A DNA stretch of 64,000 bases from NCBI RefSeq assembly GCF_003265705.1, contig NW_020312848.1, positions 53,901,808-53,965,807 of the forward strand. Direction: 5' to 3'. This document shows, piece by piece, positions 1 through 11,700 of the stretch; the first letter of the stretch is position 1, and the number at the start of each line of letters is the position of its first letter. A model generated the notes under the pieces. That model was not told where the DNA came from. It worked only from the letters and a program-made list of their open reading frames with translations, and ran no database searches. The DNA is from Callorhinus ursinus (lineage: Eukaryota; Chordata; Mammalia; Carnivora; Otariidae). Made by a program: the position numbers and the translations under genes.

Positions 1-1979
1 AAATATATAGAGGTCACAACTGTGAAAATTGCTTTTCTCACAATCACTATAACTTGGTTTTATTGCCTAAATTATATAGTAATAAAAATTATTTTTCTAC
101 TCCTGGAGTAACCAGTCTTAGTTCTCGGTAAGAATTTGCACTATGTTTATCCAAATAGAAAATAGTTCTTTTCTTTTATTATAGTCACTTTTGAAACAGT
201 GGTTTCTAGAAGATTTGAAGCCGTGAGTTGAAATCGTTCAGATACTGTGACATGAAAGACAAAAGAAACTTGCAAATATTCCGTTAGTAAAAATGCTTTC
301 TCCTGTTTATTTATCCTAATGGCTATTATTTATTTGGATAACAGCTGTTATAGGAAAGAATATTCTGGGGTCAGAATACCCAGACCATACACTGGTACAG
401 GTTGTGAGAACTTGGGTGAATCACTTAACTCTTCCGAATCTCCGTTTCTCTTATGGTAAGAACTGCTAACTAATGAACATAAAACATGTCATAGAAATTC
501 AAGCTACAGTGAATGTTTTAAGTATTTTTGTCTTCTAATATAATGAGAGCACTTGTAAAAATAGGATTCTGAATGAAATACTGAACTAAGAATTCAGCCA
601 TTCAGTGTTTACCTCTATGGAAGTCAACAGCATGCAAACAAACAGATCATCTTTGTTGCTCTAGTTCATTACTGTGCAGGCTCTCATTCAATTTTCAGGA
701 AATAAATAACATCTTTAGAAAGCTCTAATTTCATTTCCCATTCATAAAAGATTAAAGAGAGACAGTTTTGTTGACAGATTACATGGTATCTTATGTTCCA
801 CCAGCTAGAATCTAACTGAATGATTTAAATACTTGAATTACAAGAATATGTAACAATAATAAACTGACTTTCTTTTTGACGGCACTGAGTATGTATTTGA
901 ATACACATAAACAGAGTGGATCCTTTAAAAGGTGAAAGTCAGGCTCTGCTTGTTAAATTCTGATACAGATTTGTTAAAACATAAATGGAACCCAGTTTAG
1001 AAAAGATGTTCCAAAGATGCCACAATTATCCATGTTGTAAACACATTTCCAGGTGATTTGTAGGTATTGCTTGATTCTCCATTAATGCATTTGTTATTGA
1101 TCCTCTGGTTATATTTCTTACTGAAGTTTTCTAGATATATTTTTATTGTTCCTTTTAATCCTTTTTGGTGTAAGTAAAATACATGTTACATGTTATTTAA
1201 AAAGAAAAAAACCTCCGAAAAAAATCGTTACTATCACATGTCAACACAGAGGAGGCCAAAATGTAAGGGATAGTATTATTTGGCTTTATGGTCTTTCCAC
1301 TAATTAATATTAACCAAGTAAATACTATGGCTTCTACAAAACTTTTGCCAATTTTTTTTAAAAGTCAGGAAACATTTAAAAAATAAAAGATCTTCGAAAA
1401 ATAAGATGCGCGCATTACTGTTTGGAACACGCACGTACTCGTTGAGATTAGTGTGATATGATTTGTCCTGCAGCTGCTTCAAATTAAGAACAGGTGTGGA
1501 AGACAGATTATGCAAATGCTCATATTAATGTAATTGTCAAATTGGTGTGTTTACCATTGTGCTTTTAAAGAGTAGACTGTACTCCTATTTTAAATGTAAA
1601 TTAGCTTCATTCTTGAGAGCAGCTATTGGATAATGAAACTTGATCCTGGCTTAGAAATGAATAATTTCTAATAGACAGTAACACAATTCTAAAATTTGAC
1701 ATTTTCTCTCTTGGTGGCTAACTATTTCATACATTTAAAAATGGCAATTCTATATTATTTTTAGTATATATGTAGTCATGGTGGTTTTGTGAAGGTTTGA
1801 GTTGATCCTGGCACTGGGCTACTATTTTCTTTTTCTTATTGTGATGCGTAAGTGATTACTGTGATAGCTTCTGCTCTCCTTCCATCTTTTCTAATGCAGA
1901 ACTCATCTCAGCTGTCCATCTTGGGGGGTCTAAACTCTCAAAAACAGAGACTTTGGAGAAATTACATTGTGTTTATTTT
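1..1979. other. Unique AT-rich sequence, no gene seen
   Basis: No dispersed repeat, exon or RNA gene was recognised. Both strands carry frequent stops; the longest open frames are about 60-70 codons without any recognisable motif. The only stretch that stands out is 1395-1545, listed separately. Confidence 0.6.
1395..1545. promoter_or_regulatory. Candidate regulatory element (CpG and E-box/octamer cluster)
   Basis: Seen: several CpGs within about 45 bases (gatgcgcgcat, acacgcacgtac, ctcgttg at 1407-1443) in an otherwise CpG-poor AT-rich region. These are followed by E-boxes cagctg (about 1471) and caggtg (about 1491), an octamer-type ATGCAAAT (about 1510) and a taatgtaattg motif. Inference: retained CpGs plus clustered binding motifs suggest a constrained enhancer. 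No conservation data were available. Confidence 0.3.
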
Positions 1980-1998
1980 AATAATCTTACTTCATGGA

Positions 1999-2235
1999 CA
2001 TGAAGAGGGGGAAATCGGAGGGGGAGACGAACCATGAGAGACTATGGACTCTGAGAAACAAATTGAGGGTTCTAGAGGGGAGAGGGGTGGGGGGATGGGT
2101 TAGCCTGGTGATGGGTATTGAGGAGGGCACATTCTGCATGGAGCACTGGGTGTTATACGCAAACAATGAATCATGGAACACTACATCAAAAACTAATGAT
2201 GTATGGTGATTAACATAACATAATAAAATAAAAAA
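1999..2235 (+). mobile_element. 5'-truncated young L1 (3' end only)
   Basis: This 237-bp insertion holds only the last part of the young carnivoran L1 3' UTR, from 'gagggggaaatcggagg' through 'actaatgatgtatgg' and 'gattaacataacat' to an A-rich tail. It is flanked by a 19-bp TSD, aataatcttacttcatgga at 1980-1998 and the same with one t/c change at 2236-2254. The duplication proves a complete retrotransposition event with severe 5' truncation. No coding sequence remains. The two short overlapping reading frames on each strand are chance frames of the repeat. Confidence 0.93.
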
Positions 2236-2689
2236 AATAATCTTACCTCATGGAATCTAGTTACCTTCAATTGTATTTTAATTTTTTACGTGTCAAACAC
2301 TGATTTTGATATCTTAAACCATGTTTTGTGACTACAGCACAGCCTTTTACTACTAGTGCCCTCATATATTTGTGGGAGGATTTTGTACTTGCTCAACGTC
2401 ATGATGCAGACTCCTCTGCCCAACCAAGGATTTTATCTTGGTCCCCAGCTGGCCTTCTCAGCCCTTTAGTGACAGGTGTCATGGGTGATCATACCAAAAT
2501 GGGTGACCAGGCCAATGAAAAGGAAAGCTGAGGCATCAACCAGAGGTGTTAGAGAAGTCACATTTCTCACGTTCCTGTACTTTTTTAGTGTCTCTTTTTC
2601 TCTAACAAGAGAGAGATCCTAAAGCATTAGGATTTTATTTCACTTGGCTAGAATATATTCATTGCTCATTGATGTACCTGGTAATGTTT

Positions 2690-2845
2690 ATTTATCCTGT
2701 CTTATTTCAGAACAGGAAACAGGCGTGGAAAGGTTAAATTACATTATCTAAGGTCACATAGCTGGTCATTTGAGCTGCCATATGAATTCAAGTCAGTCTG
2801 ATTCCAATTCCTGTGCTTTTTACCCTGGTATTTATCACTGATAGC
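2690..2845 (+). mobile_element. MIR fossil
   Basis: Degenerate MIR core recognisable by 'ggaaaggttaaattac', 'aaggtcacatagctgg' and 'gaattcaagtcagtctgattcc', in MIR sense order. Ancient tRNA-derived SINE; boundaries approximate. Confidence 0.75.
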
Positions 2846-3821
2846 ATACCCCTCTTAATTACTGTCCAAAATATCTCTCAAATTTTTCATTTCTGGAGAA
2901 CAAGGTAAAAATAACAGGGATGACAAGGTACTAAATGGGAATACTGCTTTCTCTTGGTTGTCTTCGTTGTATAGAATCTAGGTCGATTTGTGATTGAGAT
3001 AAAGCTGTGGTTCACAAGGGAGGGAATGGGAGAATGCAGGGAGCCCCCTCCAAGGAGGAGTCTCCATCAGCACTACCCTTAGAAGATTCTACTAGAGTGG
3101 TTCTGACTTCTGATATTCCTTTCTTTCCTATACTTCATCATCTCCACCTGTTGGGATGCACTATTGAGAAGGCAATGGGACTTGGGATTGAAGTTAGGTG
3201 TTTACCCAACAATGTGTAGAAAAGTCTTTTGATATGAAGAAAAAAAAAAGTAAGGGGCAGGGCTGGACCTCACTGGCGTTTTTCTTGGCATGATGAGAGC
3301 TTTCTCTGTCTAATGGTAAGAGAATTTCTGTTGGAAAGAGTACAATTTTTAAATACTCGATCCCCTTCCTTCAGGTTTGCTCTCTACCTCACATCACTGT
3401 CAGGAGGGGGAAGAAGTTGTTAGGGAGCAAATCATAATCAGAGATGCTGATGAGATAAGCTTCTGTGTGTGCAGCTTGCAATCTCTATTCCTCTTTAAAG
3501 AGTCTATCATTTATCATTATTGGCAAGAAAAGGAACTGCCACTGAGACCAACAGCAGATAAAAAGTAGCTGATCCCACAGCTGCTGCTGCTTCCCCCGCA
3601 GGGATCAGAAAAGGAACTGCCACAACTTCAGTCCCCTCGTAAATTCCTAGGGTGACCTGATTTGAATTGCTCCCCACTAAGGAGTAAAGCACACACTAAA
3701 GGAGGTGCTGGTACTTTCTGAATTTGGACAAATGAACATATGATTCGGTGTTTTGTTTTAATACATAATAGATATAGCAGTTGCTCTGCATACTTCATGC
3801 GTTGAATCGAGTCCAAATCCA
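2846..3821. other. Unique sequence with a short duplicated segment
   Basis: No gene or known repeat recognised. It contains a 17-bp direct repeat agaaaaggaactgccac (3526-3542 and 3607-3623) enclosing 64 bp with an 8-bp inverted repeat (ctgatccc at 3569-3576, gggatcag at 3601-3608). Short open frames here have no recognisable domain. Confidence 0.5.
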
Positions 3822-3833
3822 AAAATATATTCT

Positions 3834-4029
3834 TTTTTTAATATTTTATTTATTTATTTGACAGAGAGAGACACAGTGAGAGAGAGAACACAAGCAGGGG
3901 GAGTGGGAGAGGGAGAAGCAAGCTTCCCGCAGAGCAGGGAGCCCGATGTGGGGCTCAATCCCAGGACCCTGGGATCATGACCTGAGCCAAAGGCAGAGGC
4001 TTAACTACTGAGCCACCCAGGCATTCCTG
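3834..4029 (-). mobile_element. CAN-SINE, antisense
   Basis: Full-length element read in reverse: T-rich tail, attttatttatttatttgac, purine-rich body, then the complement of the tRNA-like head ending 'gagccacccaggca'. TSD aaaatatattct is identical at 3822-3833 and 4030-4041. Confidence 0.95.
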
Positions 4030-4237
4030 AAAATATATTCTCATGGAAAAGATTACTGAGAGGTAATTAAAGGTCTAGCCCAGGCCACAAACCCCAAGGA
4101 GAGCTAGGCTCAGCACCTCTGTGAAGGCATGATGCCCTACGTAAGCACAGCGATGAATGCTTCCCTTGGGTCCTGCCACTCACTACCTTTGATGTACCTG
4201 ATAAAGCTGGTGACAGATGCACTTCAGAAATACTTTA

Positions 4238-4442
4238 TTTTTTTTATTTTTTTAATATTTTATTTATTTATTTGACAGAGAAAGACACAGCAAGAGAGGA
4301 AACACAAGCAGGGGGAGTGGGAGAGGGAGAAGCAGGCTTCCCGCTGAGCAGGGAGCCCGATGCGGGGCTTGATCCCAGGACCCTGGGATCATGACCTGAG
4401 CCGAAGGCAGACGCTTAACTGACTGAGCCACCCAGGCACCCC
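4238..4442 (-). mobile_element. CAN-SINE, antisense
   Basis: Full-length, same subfamily and orientation as the element about 200 bp upstream. TSD cagaaatacttta at 4225-4237 and cagaagtacttta at 4443-4455 (one mismatch). The separate TSDs show two independent insertions, not a duplication. Confidence 0.95.
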
Positions 4443-4455
4443 CAGAAGTACTTTA

Positions 4456-5837
4456 AATAAGGGTGTCTTACTTCTAGTTTGATGTTCAAAGTACATCCCT
4501 GCAAGATCATCAGCTAAAGTGAGATTTCTACTCACAAAAAGTTGGTAATTTTATGGATACTTTTTATTGTTTTTGAAGGAAAAGCCCTGAAACAAATTGA
4601 AGGCTACAGAGTGCATCTAATTTATTACTATCTATTTTATTCCACATACTAAATTAGTAGTTTAACTTATTTTAGAGTAATTTTATTTTTTTCAGATATG
4701 GAAATTAATACACAAAACGCAGGTGTTTTTGCATGAAGCTAGAAAGGTGTTTGCATTACAAATGGTCAAATCCCTACCCTGAATCCTTGGGCTCTAACCC
4801 TATGTCCATCCATTCTTGGACAGTGTGTCAAGGTGAAAAATCTAAGGCTATTCTGTGCTCAGTGTCTTGATTTGAAATATTCAGAAAGTAGACTTACTCA
4901 GAAATTGGAAGCTGGTTTAATACATTGTGCCAGCCATCCTGAAAGCCATTTCAATAGACTCTGTACCCTGGCATTTGTTTTAGAAATAATTGCATGCAAA
5001 TGTAGTTTAACATCTGTACTATGTCTCTTAATCCTAACCAGGCATTTTCCATTAGATGTAGTCTGAAAATCACATTAAGAAAAATATATCATCTGTGAAA
5101 TTATATTCTGAACGCCCCAAATAGAAAGAAAGGGGCAGTATCCAGTTAAATCTCATATGAAGCATTCCTTTCTTTTCCTGAACCCCAAATTTTAGAAAAT
5201 TCATTTCATTTCTTTAGCACTACATTATAAAATTGAACTGAGATCTTAAGTTTTCTCCAAAGTTTTCAGTGTAGTTTACCACAAAACTTTCTCAAAGATA
5301 AAAATGCCCTGGTCTATCAAATTATTTTCTTACCTTTTGCTTGGTAATACAAAATTTAATTTTTTTGTACCTTTATGGTGATACAACTCAGACATATTAC
5401 ATTTTAGTACACTTCCATTCTTTCAAGCAGAGTTTTCCAAGTGCAGTTTTGATACTGAACTGACTTTAAATATGCTATAATTTATTAGTATATTTAGGGA
5501 ACTAGGGAAAAATAGTAAGGAATAAGACATATGCAGGGTTCTAGGAAAGCAACTGACTGGAAGGAAGGGGAAGGGGAGTTCCTAGAGACTTGAAAAGTGA
5601 TTTCTTGCCATCGTAAATATTTTCAGAGAATCTCTTGTGGCATTCTGCTTGGGTCACAGTTACTTCTTAAGGATGATAGTTAGAGTACTCTAAATACCTC
5701 AGAAGTGTTTTTATGTATTTGACCCTTCATCAAATCCTCCAAGAGAAAAAGCAGAGGGTGTCTGCATTTAGTGATGAGAGATTTGGTGCGCATAAAGACC
5801 GCTTGGCTTTACAGGATGCTCTTGAAGAGCCAGCCTC
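4456..5837. other. Unique AT-rich sequence, nothing recognised
   Basis: No dispersed repeat, RNA gene or exon could be supported. Reading frames are short and lack motifs. Confidence 0.5.
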
Positions 5838-6205
5838 TGCTTCTCTTTTTGTGCTCACCCCTGGCATCCTCTCTTTTCTCTGGCCTTGCTGGACCATCTG
5901 TGTTTCTCTGAATACACCAGGGGGTCGTTTACCTTCCAGCCTTCATTTAGGCTGTCCCTTTGATCTCCCTACCTCCACCCACCACATACCCATTTTGTAT
6001 ACTAATATCTACTCATTATCACCTCGTCTAAAATCCTTTTCTGTCCCTCCTTTATGCTCCCATAACATCCTGTGCAAACAGCTGATATACCATTTATTAT
6101 GTTACTCATCACTAGTAATTTGTTTTCCCAATTTGCTTGTAAGTTCTTTGGGTTAGGTACTCCCACTTGACTTTGTATCCTAATTCTTAACTTAGTAAGT
6201 GGTGT
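5838..6205 (+). mobile_element. L2 LINE 3' end, fossil
   Basis: Pattern of the L2 3' region: a C/T-rich stretch with 'tgctcccataacatcctgtgc', 'ataccatttattatgttact' and 'gtaagttctttgggttagg', in L2 sense order but heavily mutated. The 147-codon open frame from 5713 runs through this fossil and is not a gene. Confidence 0.7.
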
Positions 6206-6209
6206 TCTG

Positions 6210-6560
6210 TAGTACTCCACAGAAGTGAGAGGAATCCCCACTCAAAATTTGGTTCAGATGTCAAAGGTCAGGACACCCCAAACACCAAGAGAACTTGAGA
6301 GAAATTTTATTCTTCACACAAGAAAGAGACTCCTAGGGAGAGCTGATTGGACACAGGCAGGTCCCAGCTGGCTTGGGAAAGTAGAGGGAATGGGTTGGAT
6401 CTTTATAGGGCCTGTGGGGTGGGCTGGGGAAAAGATCCCTTGAGGAGGGATTTAAATTTCCCATTCATGGCCAAGGAGGAGGAGCGTGAACCAACTTTCT
6501 GCCCAGATGTGCGGCCAGCGGGGAAAGGGAGGTTGAGACTTAAAAAGAAGTCAGCAGTCA
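6210..6560 (-). mobile_element. Solo LTR of an endogenous retrovirus, antisense
   Basis: On the minus strand the segment has LTR architecture: a U3-like part, a TATA-like ctataaagat (plus-strand 6399-6408), and about 90 bases further a polyadenylation signal aataaa (plus 6306-6311) followed by a T/G-rich stretch (ctctcaagttctcttggtg) and a U5-like tail. GC content is higher than in the flanks. No internal retroviral sequence lies on either side, so it is a solo LTR formed by recombination or a truncated copy. Family and exact TG/CA ends were not determined. Confidence 0.6.
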
Positions 6561-7809
6561 AAATAAAAAATGGAATCGAACTCTTTATTGTAAGTGACTT
6601 ATAATATGTGATCATTAAATCTTTTGTGAATAAAATGTGAACAAACTACAGAGTCAGGCATTAGCCTCCATGTCATCAAAAGATACATTTTAAGCCCCTA
6701 CATGTCCTGTACAGGTATACAGGACCACGGTTCTGTACATTCTCATTTCACAGAGAAAGTTGTTTGCTGTGGCAGAATCTGACCTTACGTTACCTCCCCT
6801 AACTCAAGGTAACAAGAGACGTCTGCATTTTCTTTTAACTACAAAGTAAAAAAGAAGAGCAGAAAACAAAGGACTATTGTTCTTATGTTTGCATAAGTGA
6901 TTTCTGCATAGCCTCAATATACCCAGGAGGAAAAAAAATCCTATATGTAGAATCTGTCCATTTTATCTGTTAAATAATTATTGTATATTTAAAATGTTGT
7001 CTTTTGCCCTCCAGATGTTTATGAGAAATTCAGCCCCCTATTTTTTTCCCAGAAGAGTTAAAAATAATTTCTTGAATGAAGCGAATAAGCATACCACAAG
7101 TAAGCAAAAAATACAATAGTCTACCAGTATTCTGCAGGAGTATCTCATGGCAGAAGTGTCTGTTGACTGCTGCCTTCATTCCCTCTTAAAACATAATAAC
7201 TGCATCACTTGTAGGAGCACTATGGGCATCTTTTGTTTTTCAGTGACTTTAGGCACATGAAAGCTACTCGATTAACATCCCTGGGGATTCGGGTTGTCTA
7301 CGTCGTCAGTGAACAGGTGTAGGTCTTATCCTTCTCACAAGCAGTAACCAGGTCATCTACCCCATCCTTGATCTCAGCCACACCTGTGCAGACAGCCGGG
7401 CTCTGTGGGTGAGAGGTGTCCGTATCTGTTCTATTCTTGGCTCCTCTGCTGAGATTTCTAACAAGGGTGCCAATTAGTGCCAGTTATGATGGCAGGTTTC
7501 TGAGGTGAATAAGACAGGATTGACAAAAACAGGGCGAAAAATCTGACTTCAGCATTGTTATAGTCTGTAATTTTTCTTAATTCTTCGGTACTTTTTCACC
7601 ATGAAATGGGGATCAAATATTATTTTAGGAATTTCAGTGGACATAACTGATTAATATTAAGTACTTTAAAATTTCAACTCCTCCAAATATCTGTGGTATC
7701 TAGAGGGAGACAATGGCCATCTACTGAAAAAAGTGTTGACTGACTAAATAGTAGAATGAAAGAATGAAAAATTACCTGTCACACAACTATCCCGAACACG
7801 AAAGACAGT
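6561..7809. other. Unique sequence, nothing recognised
   Basis: AT-rich single-copy-looking DNA. A more GC-rich patch near 7270-7450 has no sustained open frame or recognised repeat. Confidence 0.45.
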
Positions 7810-7995
7810 GTTTCTCCACATATGATCATAGAAGCTCTAAATCACAACCACCAAGATGCTTGTTAAAATGCATGGAATATGCACCCAATCCCAGATCTTT
7901 TGAATCTGAATCTCTAGGAAGGTAGCCTTGAATCTGTGATTATAATAGCTGGTCCCAAGATTCTTTTACACACTAAAGTTTGAGAGCCTGTGCAG
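7810..7995 (+). mobile_element. MER5A-like DNA-transposon fossil
   Basis: Seen: 'aaccaccaagatgcttgttaa', 'atgcatggaatatgcaccca', 'atcttttgaatctgaatctc' and 'cacactaaagtttgagagcc'. This is the MER5A/B layout (hAT-Charlie non-autonomous) with an 'aaagtttgagagcc' end. Orientation assigned tentatively. Confidence 0.65.
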
Positions 7996-8221
7996 TATGT
8001 ATACAGGATCTATAATGCACAGAAGCCTTAAAAATAAGTAAATGCATGGCCTTTTGTAAATAATTTCAGCTCCCTGGACTTCCATTTCGCTTCTCTGCAA
8101 AGTGATTCCTTAATGGCCGCATCCTGTTCTCCTCAATACCATGTGGGTTTTGCAGTCTGTGCAATAGGAAAAAAAGGAAGGCGGGGCTAACTACTTACTC
8201 AGGATGAAGAATGAAATCTTA

Positions 8222-8290
8222 AGGACCTTGGGATCATGACCTGAGCTTCATGAAGGCAGACACTTAACCAACTGAGCCACCCAAGAGCCC
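8222..8290 (-). mobile_element. CAN-SINE head fragment, antisense
   Basis: Only the tRNA-like head remains: 'ccttgggatcatgacctgagc' through 'ttaaccaactgagccaccca' to 'agccc'. The CT-rich body and tail are missing, so this is a deletion remnant. Confidence 0.8.
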
Positions 8291-8321
8291 CAGATGCTTC
8301 AGTTTTCAACATATTAAAGAA

Positions 8322-8430
8322 GGGGGCATCTGGCTGGCTCAGTTAGTGGAGCATGCAACTCTTGATCAGGGTAGTGGATTTGAGCCCCAAATTGAGTGTA
8401 GAGATAACTTAAAAAATAAAATCTTAGGAA
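8322..8430 (+). mobile_element. Older short-type SINEC, sense
   Basis: A decayed tRNA-like head ('gggcatctggctggctcag', 'gagcatgcaactcttgatc') runs straight into 'gagccccaaattgagtgtagagataacttaa' and an A-rich tail, without the long CT-rich body. This matches an older short SINEC form and lies in the opposite orientation to the neighbouring fragment. Confidence 0.75.
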
Positions 8431-9096
8431 AAAACTTAAAAATTTGAGCACAGCTTTAGCCAACCTCAAGAAACAAACTATAATTTAAAACATTTTCATT
8501 TATCATGAAAGATCAATACATGATTCTTGCCTACTTTTCTATGAAACATATACCGTCAACTTTGCAAAAATTACATTCTTCCTTAAAAGTCACTTTATTG
8601 TGTCAGTGAATGCAAACACACTCATTAATTTTTTGCTTTGCTGCGTCAGGTTTCTAAAAAGAAAAATACATATTTCATTTTATTTTTACTCAAGTATAAT
8701 TGACATACAATAATATATTAATTGCAGATGTACAACATAGTAATTAAACATTTTTATACATTATGAAATGATCACCACGGTAAGTCTAGTTAACATCTGT
8801 CACCATACCAAGTCATTGCGATATTACTGGCTCTATTTCCTATGCTGTAGTTTACATCCCTGTGACTTCTTTATTTTACAACTGGAAGTTTGTACCTCTT
8901 AATCTCTTCGCCTCTTTCACTCTTCCTCCCACCCCTCTGGCAACCAACAGTTTGTTCTCTGTATTTATTAATCTCTTTCTGTTTTGTGTTCCCTTTTTGT
9001 TTGTTTGTTTTTTTTTTTTTTTTTTTAGATTCACATATAAGTGAACTTATATGGTATTTGTCTGATTTATTTCTCTTAGCAGAACACCCTGCAGGT

Positions 9097-9285
9097 GGGG
9101 CACCTGGGTGGCTCAGTCGTTAAGCATCTGCCTTCGGCTCAGGTCCTGATCCCAGGATCCTGGGATGGAGCCCTGCATCAGGCTCCCTGCTCAGCGGGAA
9201 GCCTGCTTTTCCCCCGCATGTGTTCCCTCTCTCGCTGTGTCTCCCTTTGTCAAATAAATAAATCAAATCTTTAAAAAAAAAAAAT
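9097..9285 (+). mobile_element. CAN-SINE inserted in the old L1
   Basis: Full-length sense copy with 'ggcacctgggtggctcagtc' head and an aaataaataaatcaaatct tail. Identical TSD accctgcaggt at 9086-9096 and 9286-9296; the split L1 reads continuously when it is removed. Confidence 0.95.
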
Positions 9286-10258
9286 ACCCTGCAGGTCCAT
9301 AAATGTTGTTGCAAATGGCAAGATTTCTTTTTTATGGTGGAGTAATATTGCATTGTATGCAATATACCACATATTCATTATCCACTCATCTATCAGTGGA
9401 CTCAGGGATGCTTCCATGTCTTGGCTATTGTAAACAATAAGGTAGGGGTACCTATCTTTTCCAAATTAGTGTTTTCATTTTCTTCAGATCCAGAAGTGGA
9501 ATTGCGGGATTGTATGGTAATTCTATTTTTAACTTTTTGAGGAACCTCCACACTGTTTTTCACAGTGACTGCACCAGATTACATTCTTACCAATTGTGCC
9601 TGAAGCGTTCCTTTTCTCCACATCCTCATCGACACTTGTTATTTCTTGTCTTATTGATACTCACCAATCTGACAAGTATGAAGTGACATCTCATTGTGGT
9701 TTCGATTTGCATTTCCCTGATGATGAGTGATGTTGAACATCTTTTCATGTGTCTGTTTGCCACCTGTATGTCTTCTTTGGGAAAATTATCTGTTCAGGTG
9801 CTCTGAATTGGATTGTTTGTTTGGTGTTGGTTGTATGTGTGCTTTATATATTTTGGATATTAACCCCTATTGAATGTATCGTTTGCAAATATCCTCTGTC
9901 ATTCAGTAGGTTGCCTTTTTGGCTCATTGTTTTCTTGACTGTACAAAAGCTTTTAGCTTAATGTAGTCCCAATAGTTTATTTTTGCTGTTGCCCTTGCTG
10001 GAGGAGACAGATCCAAAAAAAAGTATTGCTAAGACTGATGTCCAACTGTTTACTGCCTGTGTTTTCTTTTAGGAGTTATATGGTTTCAGGTATTCTGTTT
10101 AGGTCTTTAATCCACTTTGAGTTTATATTTTTTATAGGTGTAAGAAAGTCCAGTTTCTTTTCTTTTATTCTTTTTTTTTGTATATAGCTTTCTAGTTTTC
10201 CCAGTACCATTTGTTGAAGAGACTCTCTTTTTCCCATTTTTTATTCTTGCCTCTTTTG

Positions 10259-10528
10259 TCACAGTTTAATTGACCATATAAGTGCGGGTTTGTTTCTCGC
10301 CTCTCTGTTCCATTCTATTGATCTGTGTCTGTTTTTGTGCCAATACCATCCTGTTTTGATTACTGTAGCTTTGTAGAATGGCTTGAAATCTGGGATTGTG
10401 ATACCTCCATCTTGTCCTTCCTTTTCAAGTTTGCTTTGGCTATTCAAGATCTTTTGTGGTACCCTATACATTTGAGGATGATTTGTTTTCTGTAAAAACT
10501 GCTCTTGGTATTTTGATAGGGATTGCAT
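10259..10528 (-). pseudogene. L1 ORF2 remnant (reverse transcriptase C-terminal part)
   Basis: An 89-codon open segment on the minus strand contains the L1 ORF2 signature [19 protein letters not shown] followed by EWN, the part of ORF2 just after the RT core that is well conserved among L1s. An intact ORF2 has about 1,275 residues, so this is under a tenth of it. No initiator context or catalytic residues are included. It is dead coding sequence inside the antisense L1 at 8672-10690. Confidence 0.85.
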
Positions 10529-10899
10529 TGAATCTGTAGATTACTTTGGGTAATATCATTTTAACAGTTCTTCCAATCCATGAGCATGGTATATCTTTCC
10601 ATTTATTTGTGTCATGCTCAATTTCTTTTATCACTGTTATATGTAGGTTTCAGAGTGCAGATATTTTACGTCCGTAGTTAAAATATTTTTTGTTCATGTG
10701 AAAGAGGCTTTGATTTGTATCATGAAGTCTAATGAGAGACTGAAAGCTATTTGTATGCAGACATAATGTCTGGAGAATTTGTGCATACTTTACAGTGTGT
10801 AATAATGCATACATAGTAGGACTTTCATAATATTTTTATTTGAAAAAAATTGAATATTGTTTTGAAGCAGTAATGAGAGTTAATAAATATTAAGTACAC

Positions 10900-11105
10900 A
10901 GTTAATAAACAAAGTATATGAGTACCAGCGCTGTTCTAGATACAAATTAATGTATTTAATCTTATGATGGTGTTACTTATCATCCCCTGTCTAGAGAGAA
11001 GGGCCAAGAGGGGCTAAATAACTTGCTCAAGGTCACACCACTAATAAGTGTTGAGTCAGGATCTGAACCCCATCAGACTGTCTCCAGAGCTAGTATTTTT
11101 ATTTT
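10900..11105 (+). mobile_element. MIR fossil
   Basis: Seen in order: 'accagcgctgttctaga', 'aagaggggctaaataacttg', 'ctcaaggtcacaccact', 'aagtgttgagtcaggatctg' and 'aaccccatcagactgtctcc'. This is a nearly complete MIR in sense orientation. Confidence 0.88.
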
Positions 11106-11688
11106 CAACACTAAATGACTTACTTTTTATTGTTTTAACAGAAATTACAGTGATCCATATTTAACTAAAGAATGGATTCCTTCTGAAGTTAATATTAAAA
11201 GCTCATTCCTGTACACTGTCCTGGCCTTTTCACTGTTAAAAGGTTCTTTGGTGCTTATTTGAAACAGATGCAAACACTTAAAACATCCATTCACATTGTA
11301 TTTCCCTGCGATTTGCTAGAATATGTCAGGTTGCCTCTAGGAGACCCATTTCTAAATGATTGTCTGATTTCATTCGCCTTGCTATTTCTTTACAGACTTG
11401 CAACTTCATGAATCTATTAAAGCATGGTTGATCAGAGGTTTTTTAGGCTTTCTTGCCAATATTCTATCACTTTCTGTTGTAGAAAGCTCTAGGACAGCCA
11501 GGAGAAGAAGCTGGGTGGGTTTTTCAAAGGTGGGTTTCTTCAACCAAGTCTTTTGGCAAGACATGGTGATGGGCTAAGGGTAGTGCAAAATTGATTCTCA
11601 CATACTTTTAGCTCCAGAAGTTATTAATAAGTTGGTAGTTAAAAGCTTTTGTTTTTCAAATGATTCGCTTTCTTCTGTTATTGTTCTT
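11106..11688. other. Unique sequence, nothing recognised
   Basis: AT-rich with no repeat or open frame of note. Confidence 0.45.
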
Positions 11689-11700
11689 CAGTAAACTTTA

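Larger units (their letters stand above)
8672..10690 (-). mobile_element. Old L1, antisense: 3' UTR and end of ORF2
   Basis: Reading plus strand, the order is L1 3' UTR complement ('tcaagtataattgacatac', 'tgatcaccacggtaag'), then ORF2 3' end complement ('ttgttgcaaatggcaagatt', 'ggagtaatattgcattgta', 'gtcttggctattgtaaac'), then more upstream ORF2 ('ccatcctgttttgattactg'). The element is 5'-truncated near 10690 and full of substitutions and frameshifts. A SINE (9097-9285) splits it. Divergence suggests a mammalian-wide L1M subfamily; the subfamily name was not determined. Confidence 0.88.

Noticed and set aside
3834..4442. Tandem duplication of a SINE
   Set aside because: The two neighbouring SINEs have different TSDs and separate insertion sites, so they are independent insertions.
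5713..6156. 147-codon plus-strand frame, the longest in the window
   Set aside because: Most of it runs through an L2 3' fossil; the composition is low-complexity pyrimidine-derived and no domain is visible.
9120..9362. 80-codon minus-strand frame with an L1 ORF2-like start
   Set aside because: It is a chimera of the old L1 and the SINE inserted into it; not a gene.
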